Source: Hypholoma sublateritium FD-334 SS-4 (Eukaryota; Basidiomycota; Agaricomycetes; Agaricales; Strophariaceae). Taken from it: 64,000 nucleotides of DNA. The stretch is taken from assembly GCA_000827495.1 (NCBI GenBank), contig KN817532.1, positions 315,388 to 379,387 on the forward strand, in the 5' to 3' direction. Both the position numbers and the translations under genes were made by a program. This document shows positions 32,996 through 45,600 of the stretch, piece after piece (position 1 is the first letter of the stretch; each line of letters starts with the position of its first letter). The notes below the pieces were generated by a model that had not been told where the DNA came from, ran no database searches, and saw only the letters and a list, made by a program, of their open reading frames with translations.

Positions 32996-34739
32996 ATGTC
33001 CATTGTGGGCATTCTCAGGTTTTCACATCGATGCAATGTTCTCTTCAGAGGTGTTCGAACTATATCTAGCCAACCGGATGCCATCAGCGAAGACTTAGAC
33101 ACATTTCGACGACGAAGGAAGACCGATTGGAAGCGACGGCAAAGGGTGCGTTGCAATTAGTTTCTCTGCCTTTTATTGTAGTATTCAAGCTAAACAAGTT
33201 CAGGGTCAAACTTTCTTAGATAATGTCATAGTCACTGTACGGGCTGGCACTGGTGGCGATGGTTGTGCTGCTTTTCATCGCGAGAAATTCAAACCTTTCG
33301 GGCCACCTTCTGGAGGAGACGGCGGACGCGGCGGCGACGTGTACGTCCTCCCAACATCCCACCTCACCACACTCTCTTCCGTTCCCAAGAAGATTCGAGG
33401 AGAAAATGGTACCCATGGACAGGGAACATGGCAGAATGGAAAGGCAGGGGCTCCGCTTGTCATCAAAGTTCCCGTAGGCACCATTGTCCGCCAACTACCT
33501 TGGGACGACCCACGACGCGCGAAAGATGCATGGGAATCTGAAGAAGATTCACTGGATGGCCTGGAACCCTCGGCCAAACGTCACAAGATGCGAGACAATC
33601 GATGGGTACACTATCCCCTCCACCACGACGTGAATGTGGAGCGCGACACCTTCAAAGATGCCGAGGAAGCTCACTACAAAGCCGAGCGGATTCGACGGTT
33701 TGAGAGTCGGAGGAAGGCCATGCAGGAACCCATATACCTTGACTTGGACAAAGAAGAAACTTCGGAAAGGCCTGTAGATGCCCCGCTTGGCACGCGACAT
33801 CAAGAACTGCTGGGGCACCTGGTCGCGACTGGTGGGTTGGGCGGCCTTGGTAATCCTCACTTCGTCTCAGCCGATAATCGCTCTCCAAAATTCGCAACCC
33901 GCGGAATTGAAGGCGAGCGTCTAACGCTTTCGCTAGAACTCAAACTGCTTGCCGACATTGGGTTGGTAGGCATGCCGAACGCCGGCAAGAGCACCCTTCT
34001 GCGCGCGCTAACTGGTGGCCGAGCGAAAAGCGAGGTGGCCGGGTACGCCTTCACCACCCTCAATCCGGTTGTAGGCACTGTCCGCGTGGCAGGAGACGGC
34101 ACCTTTGAGGGTTCAATCTCAAGCCAAAGCGTGCACGACGAAACATGGCGGGAGGAGCAGGAAGCCCGCGAGCGAGAGGCTAATGGCGAATTCGCCACGG
34201 CTCTTACGCGTAACCAACTTGCCGAGGAGATCCCTGAATCCGCAACGGTGCCCATTAAACCTGGGCACCATTTCGATATCTTCGAAACGTTCCGATTCAC
34301 GATCGCTGACAACCCGGGGCTTATTTCGCGGGCGTCAGAGAACGTTGGCCTCGGACATGCGTTCCTGCGATCTATGGAACGCTCGCTGGCTCTGGTTTAC
34401 GTCGTCGATCTCTCAATCGACAAGCCCTGGGATGAACTGGCCGTGCTTCGCGAGGAACTCGAAAAGTATCAACCTGGAATGAGCGAAAAAGGTCGTATCG
34501 TCATTGCCAATAAAGCCGATCTACTGGCTGGAGATGGGGACCCGATTGAAGTCGAAAAGGCGAAAGAAAAACTTAGGAAATTGGAAGAATACGTCAAGTC
34601 CGACATGGTCCTTCCGGACGGCCGAGTGTTGGACGTCGTCCCAACATCTGCTAAATTTAGTCAGAATTTACGGAGAGTTATCTCGCTGATGCAGAAGTAC
34701 ATCGAGGAGGAAAGAGAATATATGGAAGAAGAAAAGTAG
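32996..34739 (+). CDS. MTG2: Mitochondrial Obg-family GTPase (Mtg2-like)
   Basis: Obg/Mtg2 GTPases assist assembly of the mitochondrial large ribosomal subunit. Two exons (32996-33145 and 33204-34739) with a 58-nt intron give 561 residues. The N-terminus (MSIVGILRFSHRCNVLFRG) is basic with no acidic residues, as in a mitochondrial presequence. The Obg fold begins FLDNVIVTVRAGTGGDGCAA and continues through the glycine-rich PPSGGDGGRGGDVYV and NGKAGAPLVIKVPVGTIV. The GTPase domain shows G1 GMPNAGKST (about 306-314), G3 DNPGLI (about 417), G4 NKAD (about 485) and G5 TSA (about 530). Two insertions relative to bacterial Obg are visible: an acidic/basic one after VRQLPW in the Obg domain, and about 60 residues between the TVRVAGDG strand and the G3 motif. 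The glutamate-rich C-terminus ends EEREYMEEEK. Confidence 0.92.
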
Positions 34740-37700
34740 GGAAGCACATCATTCCCAATGTTCGTCTTGCTGTCGTATATAATCATATATAATACTAATT
34801 GTTTCTCCAAGGATGAAGTGCGTTGTGCGTGATGAAAACATTCTGTTAATTCATGTTACCGACAGGAGGTGGAACATCACTGCACCTCTTCATATCGATC
34901 TAGAGCCTCATAAAGCTAGATTATCGAACTCTCGCTGGAGTGAACTTTGTGATTACGCCCTGAGGACATTGCGAGTGCTCCGAATTCACCTCAATTCCTC
35001 GTCTGAACTGAATATCAGTTTCATTTCAGATAGAAGGAACGACCGTGCCGATTGTGTTGGGAGTTGATTGAGCATCTGCTCTCTGTATTCCACCAAGCGG
35101 CTGGGATTCCTGAATTAACTCATCCACATCCGACCTATATATGATCCTGAACGTTTTTTGGAGTCAGTTATCCACTTGCTGGTCATCCCCGTTCATGTGA
35201 CGTTCCCCATAAAACTCATGAGTAGTGCACGGTTACAACGTGTACTTACTTCAACCCGTGGTCAATCGGGGATGTCAGATTTATGTGCCCAGCCCAAAAT
35301 GTATGGGCTAAAGATGGATTTCCCTCCCAGGTCTGTGCAAGGCTAGCCTATTAAATGCAATGCTACTTACAATCATCAATAACCTATTTCAGAAACAGCC
35401 TCAGCGACTCTTTGCAAGGGCTTGTTCATCGCCAACATATTCACATAGAGGCAAGATTGTCAAGGATTGTTGTGTTCTGGTTAATGCTGCGCGTTATTGT
35501 TTCTTGGTTTTCGCTGTCTTGATCAATACTAAATGCAGCCAGTGCCTCTTTAGAAGTTTAGATATTATGGGCACCCCAGCTGACCGTCTTCAGCCGTCTC
35601 TTTCTTACAAGTACCGGCGGCATGTACGGAACTTTATTAACTATATAAATCATCAGAAGTATCAGAAGATCCAGCTACCCGAATCAGAACGATCTTGCAA
35701 ATGCTTGTGGAGGTGGGCAATCGCCTTTCGTCATCACTAGAAGCCGGCGGCAGGCTTCCAGACCGCCCGAGGTACCTGCGGCTATTCTTTAAGTCAATAA
35801 TAGCCTTGCCATTTAATAGTCACATCGCCGTGCTCCAAAATGTCCTACGATCAAGCGCTCACCGGTCTTCTCTGCGTCGCTTTCTTTGGCATGTTGGCAC
35901 CCAGCGCAGAGATATGACCAAAATGCTTGTGTGTATCTCCCTATATGCACTTCCTACACGTATTCGGGCCGTTGGCCGTCACCAGGATTGAAGAATCCGC
36001 AGTCAGTCATCTGGGGCATTCGGGGACATCCGAACCCTCAACGGGGAGCTCGGTCCGATATCATTCTACTTATCTGCCCACATACGTTAAAAATGGGATG
36101 TGATAGCACGAAACTGCCTTCGAGCGTGAAGCTTGCTGACCTGCACGTCCTACGGACTGTGAATCCGACATAGACCGAAGAAGCCATGCTCCTGAGGGGT
36201 CGTTGCAATTGAGTACCGTGAGCAGATTGAAGACGGTATGAAAGGGCATGCTCTGAGATATTAACGACTCTATCGTGAACCCAGAAGCTCGGACTGTGGA
36301 ACATAACGGTGCGAAAAATCAGATTTATATATGGGACGTGGCACACACCTTCTTGTATATCCCCACTGACGAGTACAATCCGGAACCTTGTTCTTCAGAA
36401 GCCTTTGTAACAGCTGGTACCACGATTAATTTCTAGAAAGAGTCTCCAAAGAAGGCGCCTCCTCCTTCTAAACTAGCTGAGATATATAGATCTTGACCAT
36501 TATTGGTTTCAGTGCTCATGAACTGCGTTTCCTGAAAGGGTCTCCGCCCAACCTCATTCCCTTGTCCAAAATATTTAGCCTCGAGCACAATTATTAACAC
36601 AGCGAACTGATCGCAGAATACATTTTAGTCAGATGACTATGCCGCGGGTAAGGGACACTCTGAGCCGTGCGTCACCACTACCCATATGGGGCCTCCAAAC
36701 TATGTGTGGCGCATTGGATCGTCCATTCCAAGGCGCTTATTATGTATGCGGTAAAATATGGCTTTTATTCTCCCTTTCATCAAGGCACATATGTACGACT
36801 TGTGGCGAAAATTTCGGTGGCTGCACATATGCTTTTTTCTGCTCATATTGGCTCTGTTGTAATCCTAATGCTCGGGCAAAGGCGTATATAGAACGGTAAA
36901 TCAATAACCAGCACTGTCAAATGAGGTTCCAAGGACACCGAACGAAATGTTCTGCGATAATCAATAAACTTTAGAGGTTTAGAAGGGTTGTGGGAAATGC
37001 GTTATGGGAAAGATAACGACTCAATTGTATAGTAATAGGTCAAGGCGAAGCAAGGTACTCTTTACCGATGACTGATGGCATTTTCATACAGCATGTTGTA
37101 CGTACAAGACAATTGGAAGAATGCAAGATGAACTTCGCAATAATAGAGATATCTTAACTAGCATCCGATGTATTGAACAGCGGAAGACAGCGAGACCACC
37201 ATGATGGGTCCGGGAGAGAGGTCAAGATTGGATTGAACAAGTTGAGGCACGAGACGAATTTCAGAATGTGATAGCCAGACCTCTGTGCCCTCGGAAATAA
37301 TATCCTCACTGGCAGTGGGTATACTACCATTTCGGAAGTTATTATGATTTCTGTGCTTTAAGTTTGGCACATGATCAGCCCATTGGAAACAGTCCTACCT
37401 TTCAACCTTTAGGATTGTTCGCGATGGTGTGCAGAGCGGTGATCGATTGGCCCAGATAAATATAGAGTATCTTCCCGCCGGTGCACGCTGGGAAGCCGTT
37501 GTCTTGTCAATTGTCGATGAATGAAGAAATTTATCCCCACAGCGGTGGCAGAGACTAGGTCATGTAGGTCTAGCCGCGATTGCCATTATAATAGCTTCAA
37601 AGGCAGCCCTGTGAATATTTACACCACTCCTAAATGCTTGAAAATATAGTTGATACCACTTTTCTGATGCCAATCGTTGAGTTTAAACTACGTCCTCACT

Positions 37701-40700
37701 TGACATTTGCTACCCCGTGTCCCTTCTCTCCCACTTTGTCCCTGAGCTTAATTGTCATTTGTGACTCCTCCTTAAGCCCGTAGGTTCCTCGCGTATGTCC
37801 GATGTTTGATGATAACCTCCGTGCACTATATATTACACTTGTACATGGATAGGATACCTCGAAGGGCCCTTATTTGTAGCTATGCTGTATTATTCGATGT
37901 TTCGCTAAGTTGCGATGGCAGATTTGTACAGAGGCAGTGTTAAGTAATGGGAGGGCGTCATCCAGGGAGAACGACAATATGTATGCTCTGGTGAGCAGCA
38001 AATGTACCTGTGATATTGTTTATCGACGTAGCGCCTCTGAAAATGGAATGGAGATGTACCGACTAAAGACTGTCAAGGCCACTGGTTCCCGTAGTAAAGA
38101 CGCAATTCTTTCGGTGGAAGTCCTGCTTTATCTTATCGTTATATCGCACCCAAATCGCACCGAGGAAATACGACCACTAGTATAGGGATGATACGCCTGT
38201 ACCGTTAATTTATTTATTTCGCAGAAAACCTACAGGTGGTACATAGCTAGCTCTATGCTGTAGATTAAAATCGAGCACCGGAAGTCTCCTTCACATGGAG
38301 TGACTGCAAATATTTTACTTTGTAGCCAAGCAGGCCTTACACTGGCTAGGTAAATGAACAGGTTAGACTTGGCATCTGGGACTCGGGTACTTCTGCCAGT
38401 GGCATGACTGGGCACACAAACGGCGACACTCATTCTCAGGGTCCTGGCTGCGCGATGCTTAATTTGTCTATCTTCCTCGGACAGGGACGGGAACGTTTTG
38501 CGTCGAGTGGCTCTTCTCTTGAGCAGAAGTATAATCTACTTTCTGTAACGTGAAGTAACTCAGAGGGACGCTCAATGTCCTACATACGGAGAGTGGATAT
38601 CACCGTTTGAATCACACCTTGAGATTAATTAGACTTTAGTTAATACCATAACAGGATACAACCACCCACCCATAAGTGTATGCGCCCGCTTTGCACGAGA
38701 TTTGAAAGGATATAAAAGGATAAGTCAAACTTTACACGACAATGACGAGACAAATAAATGCCTATGACGAGTTTACTTCCGCTATATTGATGCCGCCATG
38801 TGGATTTCAGTGCAAGTGAAGGAACGTTACGGCTTAATTGTTAATGACACTTACGTGCATCAGCCGCAAGACCTCGCAACACTACTTTTCCAGGTGGTTA
38901 TGTCCAATGTGCGGAGGAAGGTCGGCTGTAACACGCGTGCCACTCACACCTTACCCCTGGATCCCATATGCCATTATCGACATAGCACCCGCAAGTATTT
39001 GGTTAGGCAATGAATGATAGTCAGTAGTCCGTCGTCTACAACAGATAAGAGATAAGACTATTCTATATGCCAGTTGAATGTAAATCATAGGGTTTGAATT
39101 GGATCGCATATACGCTTGCAGAAGGCACCTCGGAAGCGCCGAGTCCGAGAAATCTGGAATATTTGTGGTGGGCGAGGTTATTCCGAAATTACGAGAGCAG
39201 TTACTGGGGGTGATACTGAGTGATACTGAATGACGTCCGGTTGTGTTCCTTCTCGAGTACTAGAAGCTCCGCGCTATCACTCTTGGTGCGGCGAATGCGT
39301 AGCGCGGTCACAGTGCGAAGGCTCGAATGGCTATTTTTAGAATTAAATGCGCTAGAGCAAGCACAGAAGCTTGATCTTATGATGCAGCGCAGGAACATAT
39401 GTGATTGTGGCTCTCCACTGCTGCAAACTACATGGCGAGTGATACGCGGTTGCGTGATGTTTTCAGACAGGGCATAGACGTCACATTCGCATACTTCCAA
39501 GCAAGTTGTCGTTGGGATCCCTGCTGAACGACTTGGGCATCTTGCATCGAAATTTGATCATGCACGCAAGTGATATGTCACGAAAGCCCTTCCAATACAG
39601 TCCGCATACACGCAGCTACTTCATTATACGTCGCATTCGGCCCGACTCCCTGCAACCCAACGCTCAGGCCCATGTCTCTGTAAGACAGGCGCGAATGCAC
39701 GCCCTCACGGTCTAAAAACATCATAAACTCTCAAGGTAACCTCGGATGGGCTCGTATTCCGCACAGATCCAGCAGAGCTCTCAATCTAATCTTAACCTGC
39801 GGGGATACAGTGAGGTCGGCAAGCTTCGGCAAATCGCGACGACAAATCTATTAATAGCACCACCTGCTCAGTGCCAAGGGGGGTCTCTCGTTCTGTTTTC
39901 GGCGCTCTCTTCAGATCTCTGGAGTTTGGAACACACATGGTCTCGCATCATTCCTTGTATGCCCTGCCCTGTAAAGACTATTCCCTGGCGCAAGGCGGCC
40001 GTAGGCAGTATTTCAGGCAGGCTGTCACACTCGGGTGCATATGGAGAAGCCTATCAGAGCTCCCAAACTTGTCGGACATGATCAGACCGCAGAAAGAGGG
40101 CCCAAGTTGAAGTGACTGCTCAAAACACGCCGAGATGTCAATGTTCCCAGTCCCGACGGTATGTACATGAAGTGCGCGGTGATGTGTACTCTGTATTGAT
40201 CAAAGCGCAGCGAGGCGTTCGTTGAAGTGGAAGTGAACGTGCGAAGGAAGCCTCAGTGCGACGAAACTACCAGGACCAGGAAAGAGCAAAGCACTAGCCT
40301 ATGTATCTACTTATCATGACGCATAAATATAATTTGTTCGCCGTGGACGATCCAGATGCGAAAACTGGACCATAATCTCTCTACGTCATCTATTTTTATA
40401 CAGTCTGATTATCTAGTCGCGTCGGCTCACGTCGGTCAGGCCCCTTCAGGAAATTTCTCTTATTTTGTCGGGGCAACGCGCCGGATGGGAAAAGTGGCCT
40501 ACGGCATCGCTCACGAGGATTCCCAGCTCCTAGGGATGCGTCCCCGAGCGTTCCCGTCGCAGGGCATAATAATACACCAGAACTATAATATAATCGACCG
40601 ACATTAGTCTTCTCTTTTTATTGCTCATCTACTTTCCCGTTTCCTGTGGATGTGTATTTAATTCCACGCGTAGGAGAGTGTAACGTATTTTTGATATCCC

Positions 40701-42664
40701 GCGGTATAGCTGATGGACATCTGTCATCGCAGCAAGTTGACCATCAATGATCAATCTAACTTACTCATTTCATTCATCTGAATCACGCAGAATCAGCTGG
40801 CTTACTTTCGCACCGACAGTCTCTTATATGTAGACTCTGGGAGCAGGAGTATTAATAAATAGAGCCCGCGTCTGGGGCATTGATAGTAAAACACGGCGAA
40901 GTGGCTCGCGAAGTGCTAGATCTCTCTGCGCGCATCGCTGGGGCGTTTGATGCGAGTCCCGCTATCAAGCTTCCCGCCGCGCGTAGACTGAGCACTCCAG
41001 TTTGTGGGACGACATCGCTTGTCTAAAGCAACCAGCGGATGGGCACCGCTACTACTCCCCAAGCGTGCACGCCGGATCCGGGCGACGTTGTTCCCACCTA
41101 AGATTAGTGCGCTGGGATTGAAAGGGGGATCGCCAGGGTGTCGGGTGGCATGATGCCATTATGCGCCGCCCCATGGACGTGTGCGTGAGCGCCCTCGAGC
41201 GCGCCGGTGTACGTATCGCCCTTGACAGAGAGGCTACGGTGATTGAGTAGGTCCGCAGTAGGGCCCTCTGGGCGCTACCCACGTGTGAGGATGCCGGATG
41301 CCGGATGCGCGCCGCCTCGGCATGTTGTACGGGCAGGGCCAAAGTGAATATGTGGAAGTGTATGGAGTGAAACGGCAGTGCAGGGGAAGCGGGGATGTCT
41401 GGGCGAGGCTGGACCGCGCGCCACCCTTATCTAGAGAGCGGGCACTTCTGCGAGTGGAAGATTCAATGCGCCATCGGCTGCTTCGCAGCCGTACGCGGCA
41501 CGAACGAGAGCAGGGGGAATACGTTTCAATATCATCGCGGCCAGGGCTGGGGAGGCGTTGAATCCGGCATGGCTCTATGGACCGCTGTGGACCGAGCATA
41601 TGGCTTCTCGCACCGTATGTCAAGATCTGGACAGAAGAATCAGGGTGCGTCTGGGAGTTGTTTCTTGTTTCTTTGCTAATTATGGCAGTGCCCATGAATG
41701 CAAGATGAAAGGGGACCGAGATGACGAAGGATAGATGGCCGAATGGTCGGATGGTCGGGACGCGCAGTGCAGTTATAAGTGTGTCATGGCAGGGAACTTT
41801 TGGCTTGCTTGGGGAATGAGCGCAGTTGTTGATGCCGATAATAGAATAGTGAAGCCTAGATGAATAGGGCGTTGAGGAGAGGCTAAGTGCCGGCTGCGCA
41901 AGTCTATTTTGTATCAGCAGCAGACCATGCTTTTATGGCTACTTTGTATGGCGATGAAGCATGGAGTCTGTAAAACGCAAGGATTAAAATGGGACTCCAT
42001 GCTTAGATCCGCGGCTACACGACGGTTCGTGCAGCGGCAGAAGAGGTATATTTAGTTGCCTACGGCTTGTTAGCGGCGCGGCTGAGGAGAAGCTTGTCTT
42101 CGTTTACACGACCATGCAGCTAGGGGGATCGACAGCTCCGAGTATAATCCAGCGTATGAAGGTGAGATTGATGCCCACGCGATGTCGCAGCGATTCGCTT
42201 TTAGCAGTGAGTAGCGAGAGATTATCAGACGGTTGCGTAGCTGGGCCCTTGGAAGCTGTGAGAGCAGCGACCGAGGGGATAACGAGCGGTGCGGTGGCTC
42301 ACGGACGAGAAGAGCGGGCATGGAGCATGCCCATTTGACATCTGGATGTTCTCCTTTTCGAAATGTGCTCATTGACTGACACCGAAAGCGGCAAGATAGG
42401 TCCATGGATAGCGGAATGGATTCTGGATGGAATTGAGGGGGCTGGACGACATGAAACGAAAATACTGCGGAGGGGGTGTCTCGATTCCCCAATATAGATT
42501 CTTCACAGAAATACATGCCGCTCGGCATCCTGCGCAAGCCGCGGCACGATGGATCTGTTACAAGGTAGTCACACCTTACCCTGACTGTGTCCGAAGGGAT
42601 TAACAGACGCTTGGGTCATCGTCCCTTCATTTACACCTCTTTCCTTCCCGCCACCATCTGTCCC
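34740..42664. other. Gene-poor stretch of about 7.9 kb
   Basis: No open frame longer than about 155 codons, no splice-linked set of exons, no recognisable domain, tRNA or transposon protein was found on either strand. Candidates examined and not called include 35360-35740, 35840-35917, 36633-36899, 39201-39500 (minus), 41234-41695 (minus) and 42070-42537 (minus). It could hold unannotated lncRNAs, decayed repeats or very small genes. The last part must include the promoter of the zinc-cluster gene. Confidence 0.5.
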
Positions 42665-45600
42665 ATGGACGCTCCTCCCCAGCTCACGAACGGCCACTCC
42701 GCCGCCGCGACAATGCAACAGCCGCCATCTGCGTCCTCAGCGGGCCCGTGAGTGCTTTCTCTGTTTGAGTGCGCCAAGCACCTCATTTCTCGTCAAACTG
42801 CCAGCCAAATCAGGTCCCGAATCACGGTGGTGTGCGCTGAGGTCGGTGTTCCCTCGGGCTGTCCATTATCATCAAACGAACTAAATATATGCGTCGGAAT
42901 CCAACAGTGCAAGCGTCTAAAGCTAAAATGCGACAGGAGAACGCCTTGCGGGAGTTGCACGAAGCGCGACACAGTCGCGAGATGCACATATTCGCCTGCT
43001 GCGGCAGAAAAAGTGTAAGCATATTCCTCGCGCTGAACACTGCCTCGCGTTGCTTATTTGTTTTTCGCGTGGACTAGTGACCTGCATTCGCTGAATAACC
43101 GGCTTATTCAAGTCGAACACGCTATGGCATTGATTACTGCTGGGCAAAATCTTCCTGCTTTCCAATCATCTTATCCGCTCGCCTTCCCGACCGGCACCAG
43201 CAATGCGCAGCCGCCAGTGTTTTCGTCAGCGTTTGTTTCAAACTCCCCAGGGTCGCACCAGCACCAACATCATCATCATTATGCTGTCCCGTCTGCCCAT
43301 ATCTCGGCCCACAATTCATTTTCTCCCTCCACCAGCGACCTTTCGTCAATATGGCTACAAGATCTCGATCTATCCATACCCTCTGCGACAGGGTCTTCCA
43401 GCACACAGAGGCCGCGCTCGTTCTCAAATGCGGAGAACGCTGGGCTCATCAAATTGGAGCCCTCCCCAATCGACATAGAACTCTCACAACCGCAGACTAA
43501 CACATCTGTTGGAGATGATTTGGGTCAGCCGTCGCGTGCTCCTTCACCTCTCAAACGAATGAGAAATGAGCGTCATCAACAGCAACAACAGCGATCATCA
43601 GCACAACTACTGCTTCCTGCGCTAAGTATATACTACCCACTTCCTTCGATTCCTCCTCCCGGCACTTCTGCCTCTTCCTCTTCCTCCGCCCCCTTTCCCC
43701 TTCATCCTTCGAGTGCTTCTCCATCATCGACACCACCTTCCACGTCACCTCCTAGCAGCTCCGTAAACAACGGATATAGCTCCTCGTCTCACCTCCCGGC
43801 TCCGTGCACGAAGCCTCAAGTGACTCAAGCGCTCTTAGCGCTTCTGCCATTGCTCCCGGCATGTTCGCGGCTCTTGCACAATGCCCGCGACGTCTTACGG
43901 ATCCGACCGATTCCTTTCGAATCCGCACCAGGTCAGGGTTGGAAGCAGTTCGAAAATCGATGTTTGACTCTGCTTGGTGGCGGAGCAAATAAGGAAAGAG
44001 ACAAAGAAAGGGAGAAGAAGGAACGCGAACGGGAAAAGGCACGGGAGGCGCGCCGCGCGCGACAGATCTACTTTGGCGGCATCCCGGGACTGCAGCCACA
44101 TGTCACGCTCGACACAGAGATGGACGACGTTGCCGCAGCAGGAGGCAGAAACACGGCGAAATCCAATGGAGAAAGCGAAGACGGTACAGGTGACGATCAT
44201 TCGCTGACGTTCTTTGCTGTCATGTGCGGCGTGCTCGCCATCGGCGCGTCCATTCCTTCCTCCTCGGCACCTCTCACGACCACGACGGACGCCATCAAGG
44301 AGAACCCCGCTTTTCTGTATGCACTCTCACAGCAAGCACTTGGCGTCTGGGACACCCACACGTCTTCCACGTCTTCTGGCAGCGCGCTGACGGCCGCCGA
44401 GGAGACAGAGAAGCTCGACTATCTACTCGCGTGCATCGCGGGCTTGAGCTATCTACTATTTTCAAACTCGCCCGCACGTGTGGTGGGCGCTGGCGATGCG
44501 GAGCGCGAGGGAACGGGCGGCTTGGGCCTCATATATCCTTTGGTGGGTCCTCTCTCAGCGCCCGCGCCTATAATTAATCCAGGGATACTCATACTCATTC
44601 GCATCTGTCCGTGTCTCTGTGCCTTCCTTTTGCACTAATGATAGGTCGGCAAGCTGGTTAATGCCGCACGCGGGATGGGGCTCGCCAAGGACTCCTCGGT
44701 CCTGACATCCGTGCTCAGTCGGAAAGGCAAGCACGCAAGCGACGGGGCCGCTACTTCTGAGCGGCCGGGCGCGCCCGCTGCACACGGCCCTGGCGGGGGC
44801 GCGCCGGGGAAGGTGGTGAGTAAGCGCGAACGAGAGGCAGAGAGGGAGCGTATCAGAGAGGAATGGAAGAAAATGATATGGTGGGAGGTGCTGTACTACG
44901 ACCTGTGCGTATCTTTCTGCTATCTTTGCGGAATGTGTACTCATGTTCTGTTCCCCTGGCGGCCAGGTTCACGGCCGATGCCCTGGGGCACCAGTCCTAT
45001 ATCCCGGCGTACCTGTTCGGTATGAAACTTCCTGGGTGTTCGTCACCGGCAGTGCCGTCGCACTTCGATCAGCAGGACTCGGACGACAGCGGTGGTGGTT
45101 TCGATGGCTTGGGTATTGAGCAGGAGGACCTCTGTTCGAAAGCTAGAACCCGGCCTTCCCGAAATTTGTCAGCCATCGGGGGCGACGATTCCGAGCACGA
45201 GGAAGATTATTTCGGTGCACGGTATCGGTACGTTATCATATGAAGCCGCGGCACGCAACTTGCTGACTCTTTTGTTGTTGTAGTTTAACTCAGCTTGCGC
45301 AAAGGATTAAAACTCGTCTGACGCACCCGGACTGCTGTTGTGGGTATACGCTCGATCAAGCTGCTCAGCTCGAGGCCGAAGTCAGGCAATGGCAGGCGAC
45401 CCTGCCCGTTGCGCTCCGGTGGACTGAGCTTCCTGCTATGATCCCTGATGCCGCTGTGCCGCTCGTCCATGAACGGCATGGTCCAAACGCGGACAAGGTC
45501 GTACACCTGCAGAGCTGTGAGCTCGCTGTCATGGGCAATCTGCTCCTCGTCAAAGTGTACACGCCATTCCTGCGTCACATCGCGAACACTGGCGCATCAG

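Noticed and set aside
35840..35917. 25-codon frame beginning MSYDQALTGLLCVAFFGMLA, like the start of a membrane or secreted protein.
   Set aside because: No credible downstream exons could be joined; too short to support alone.
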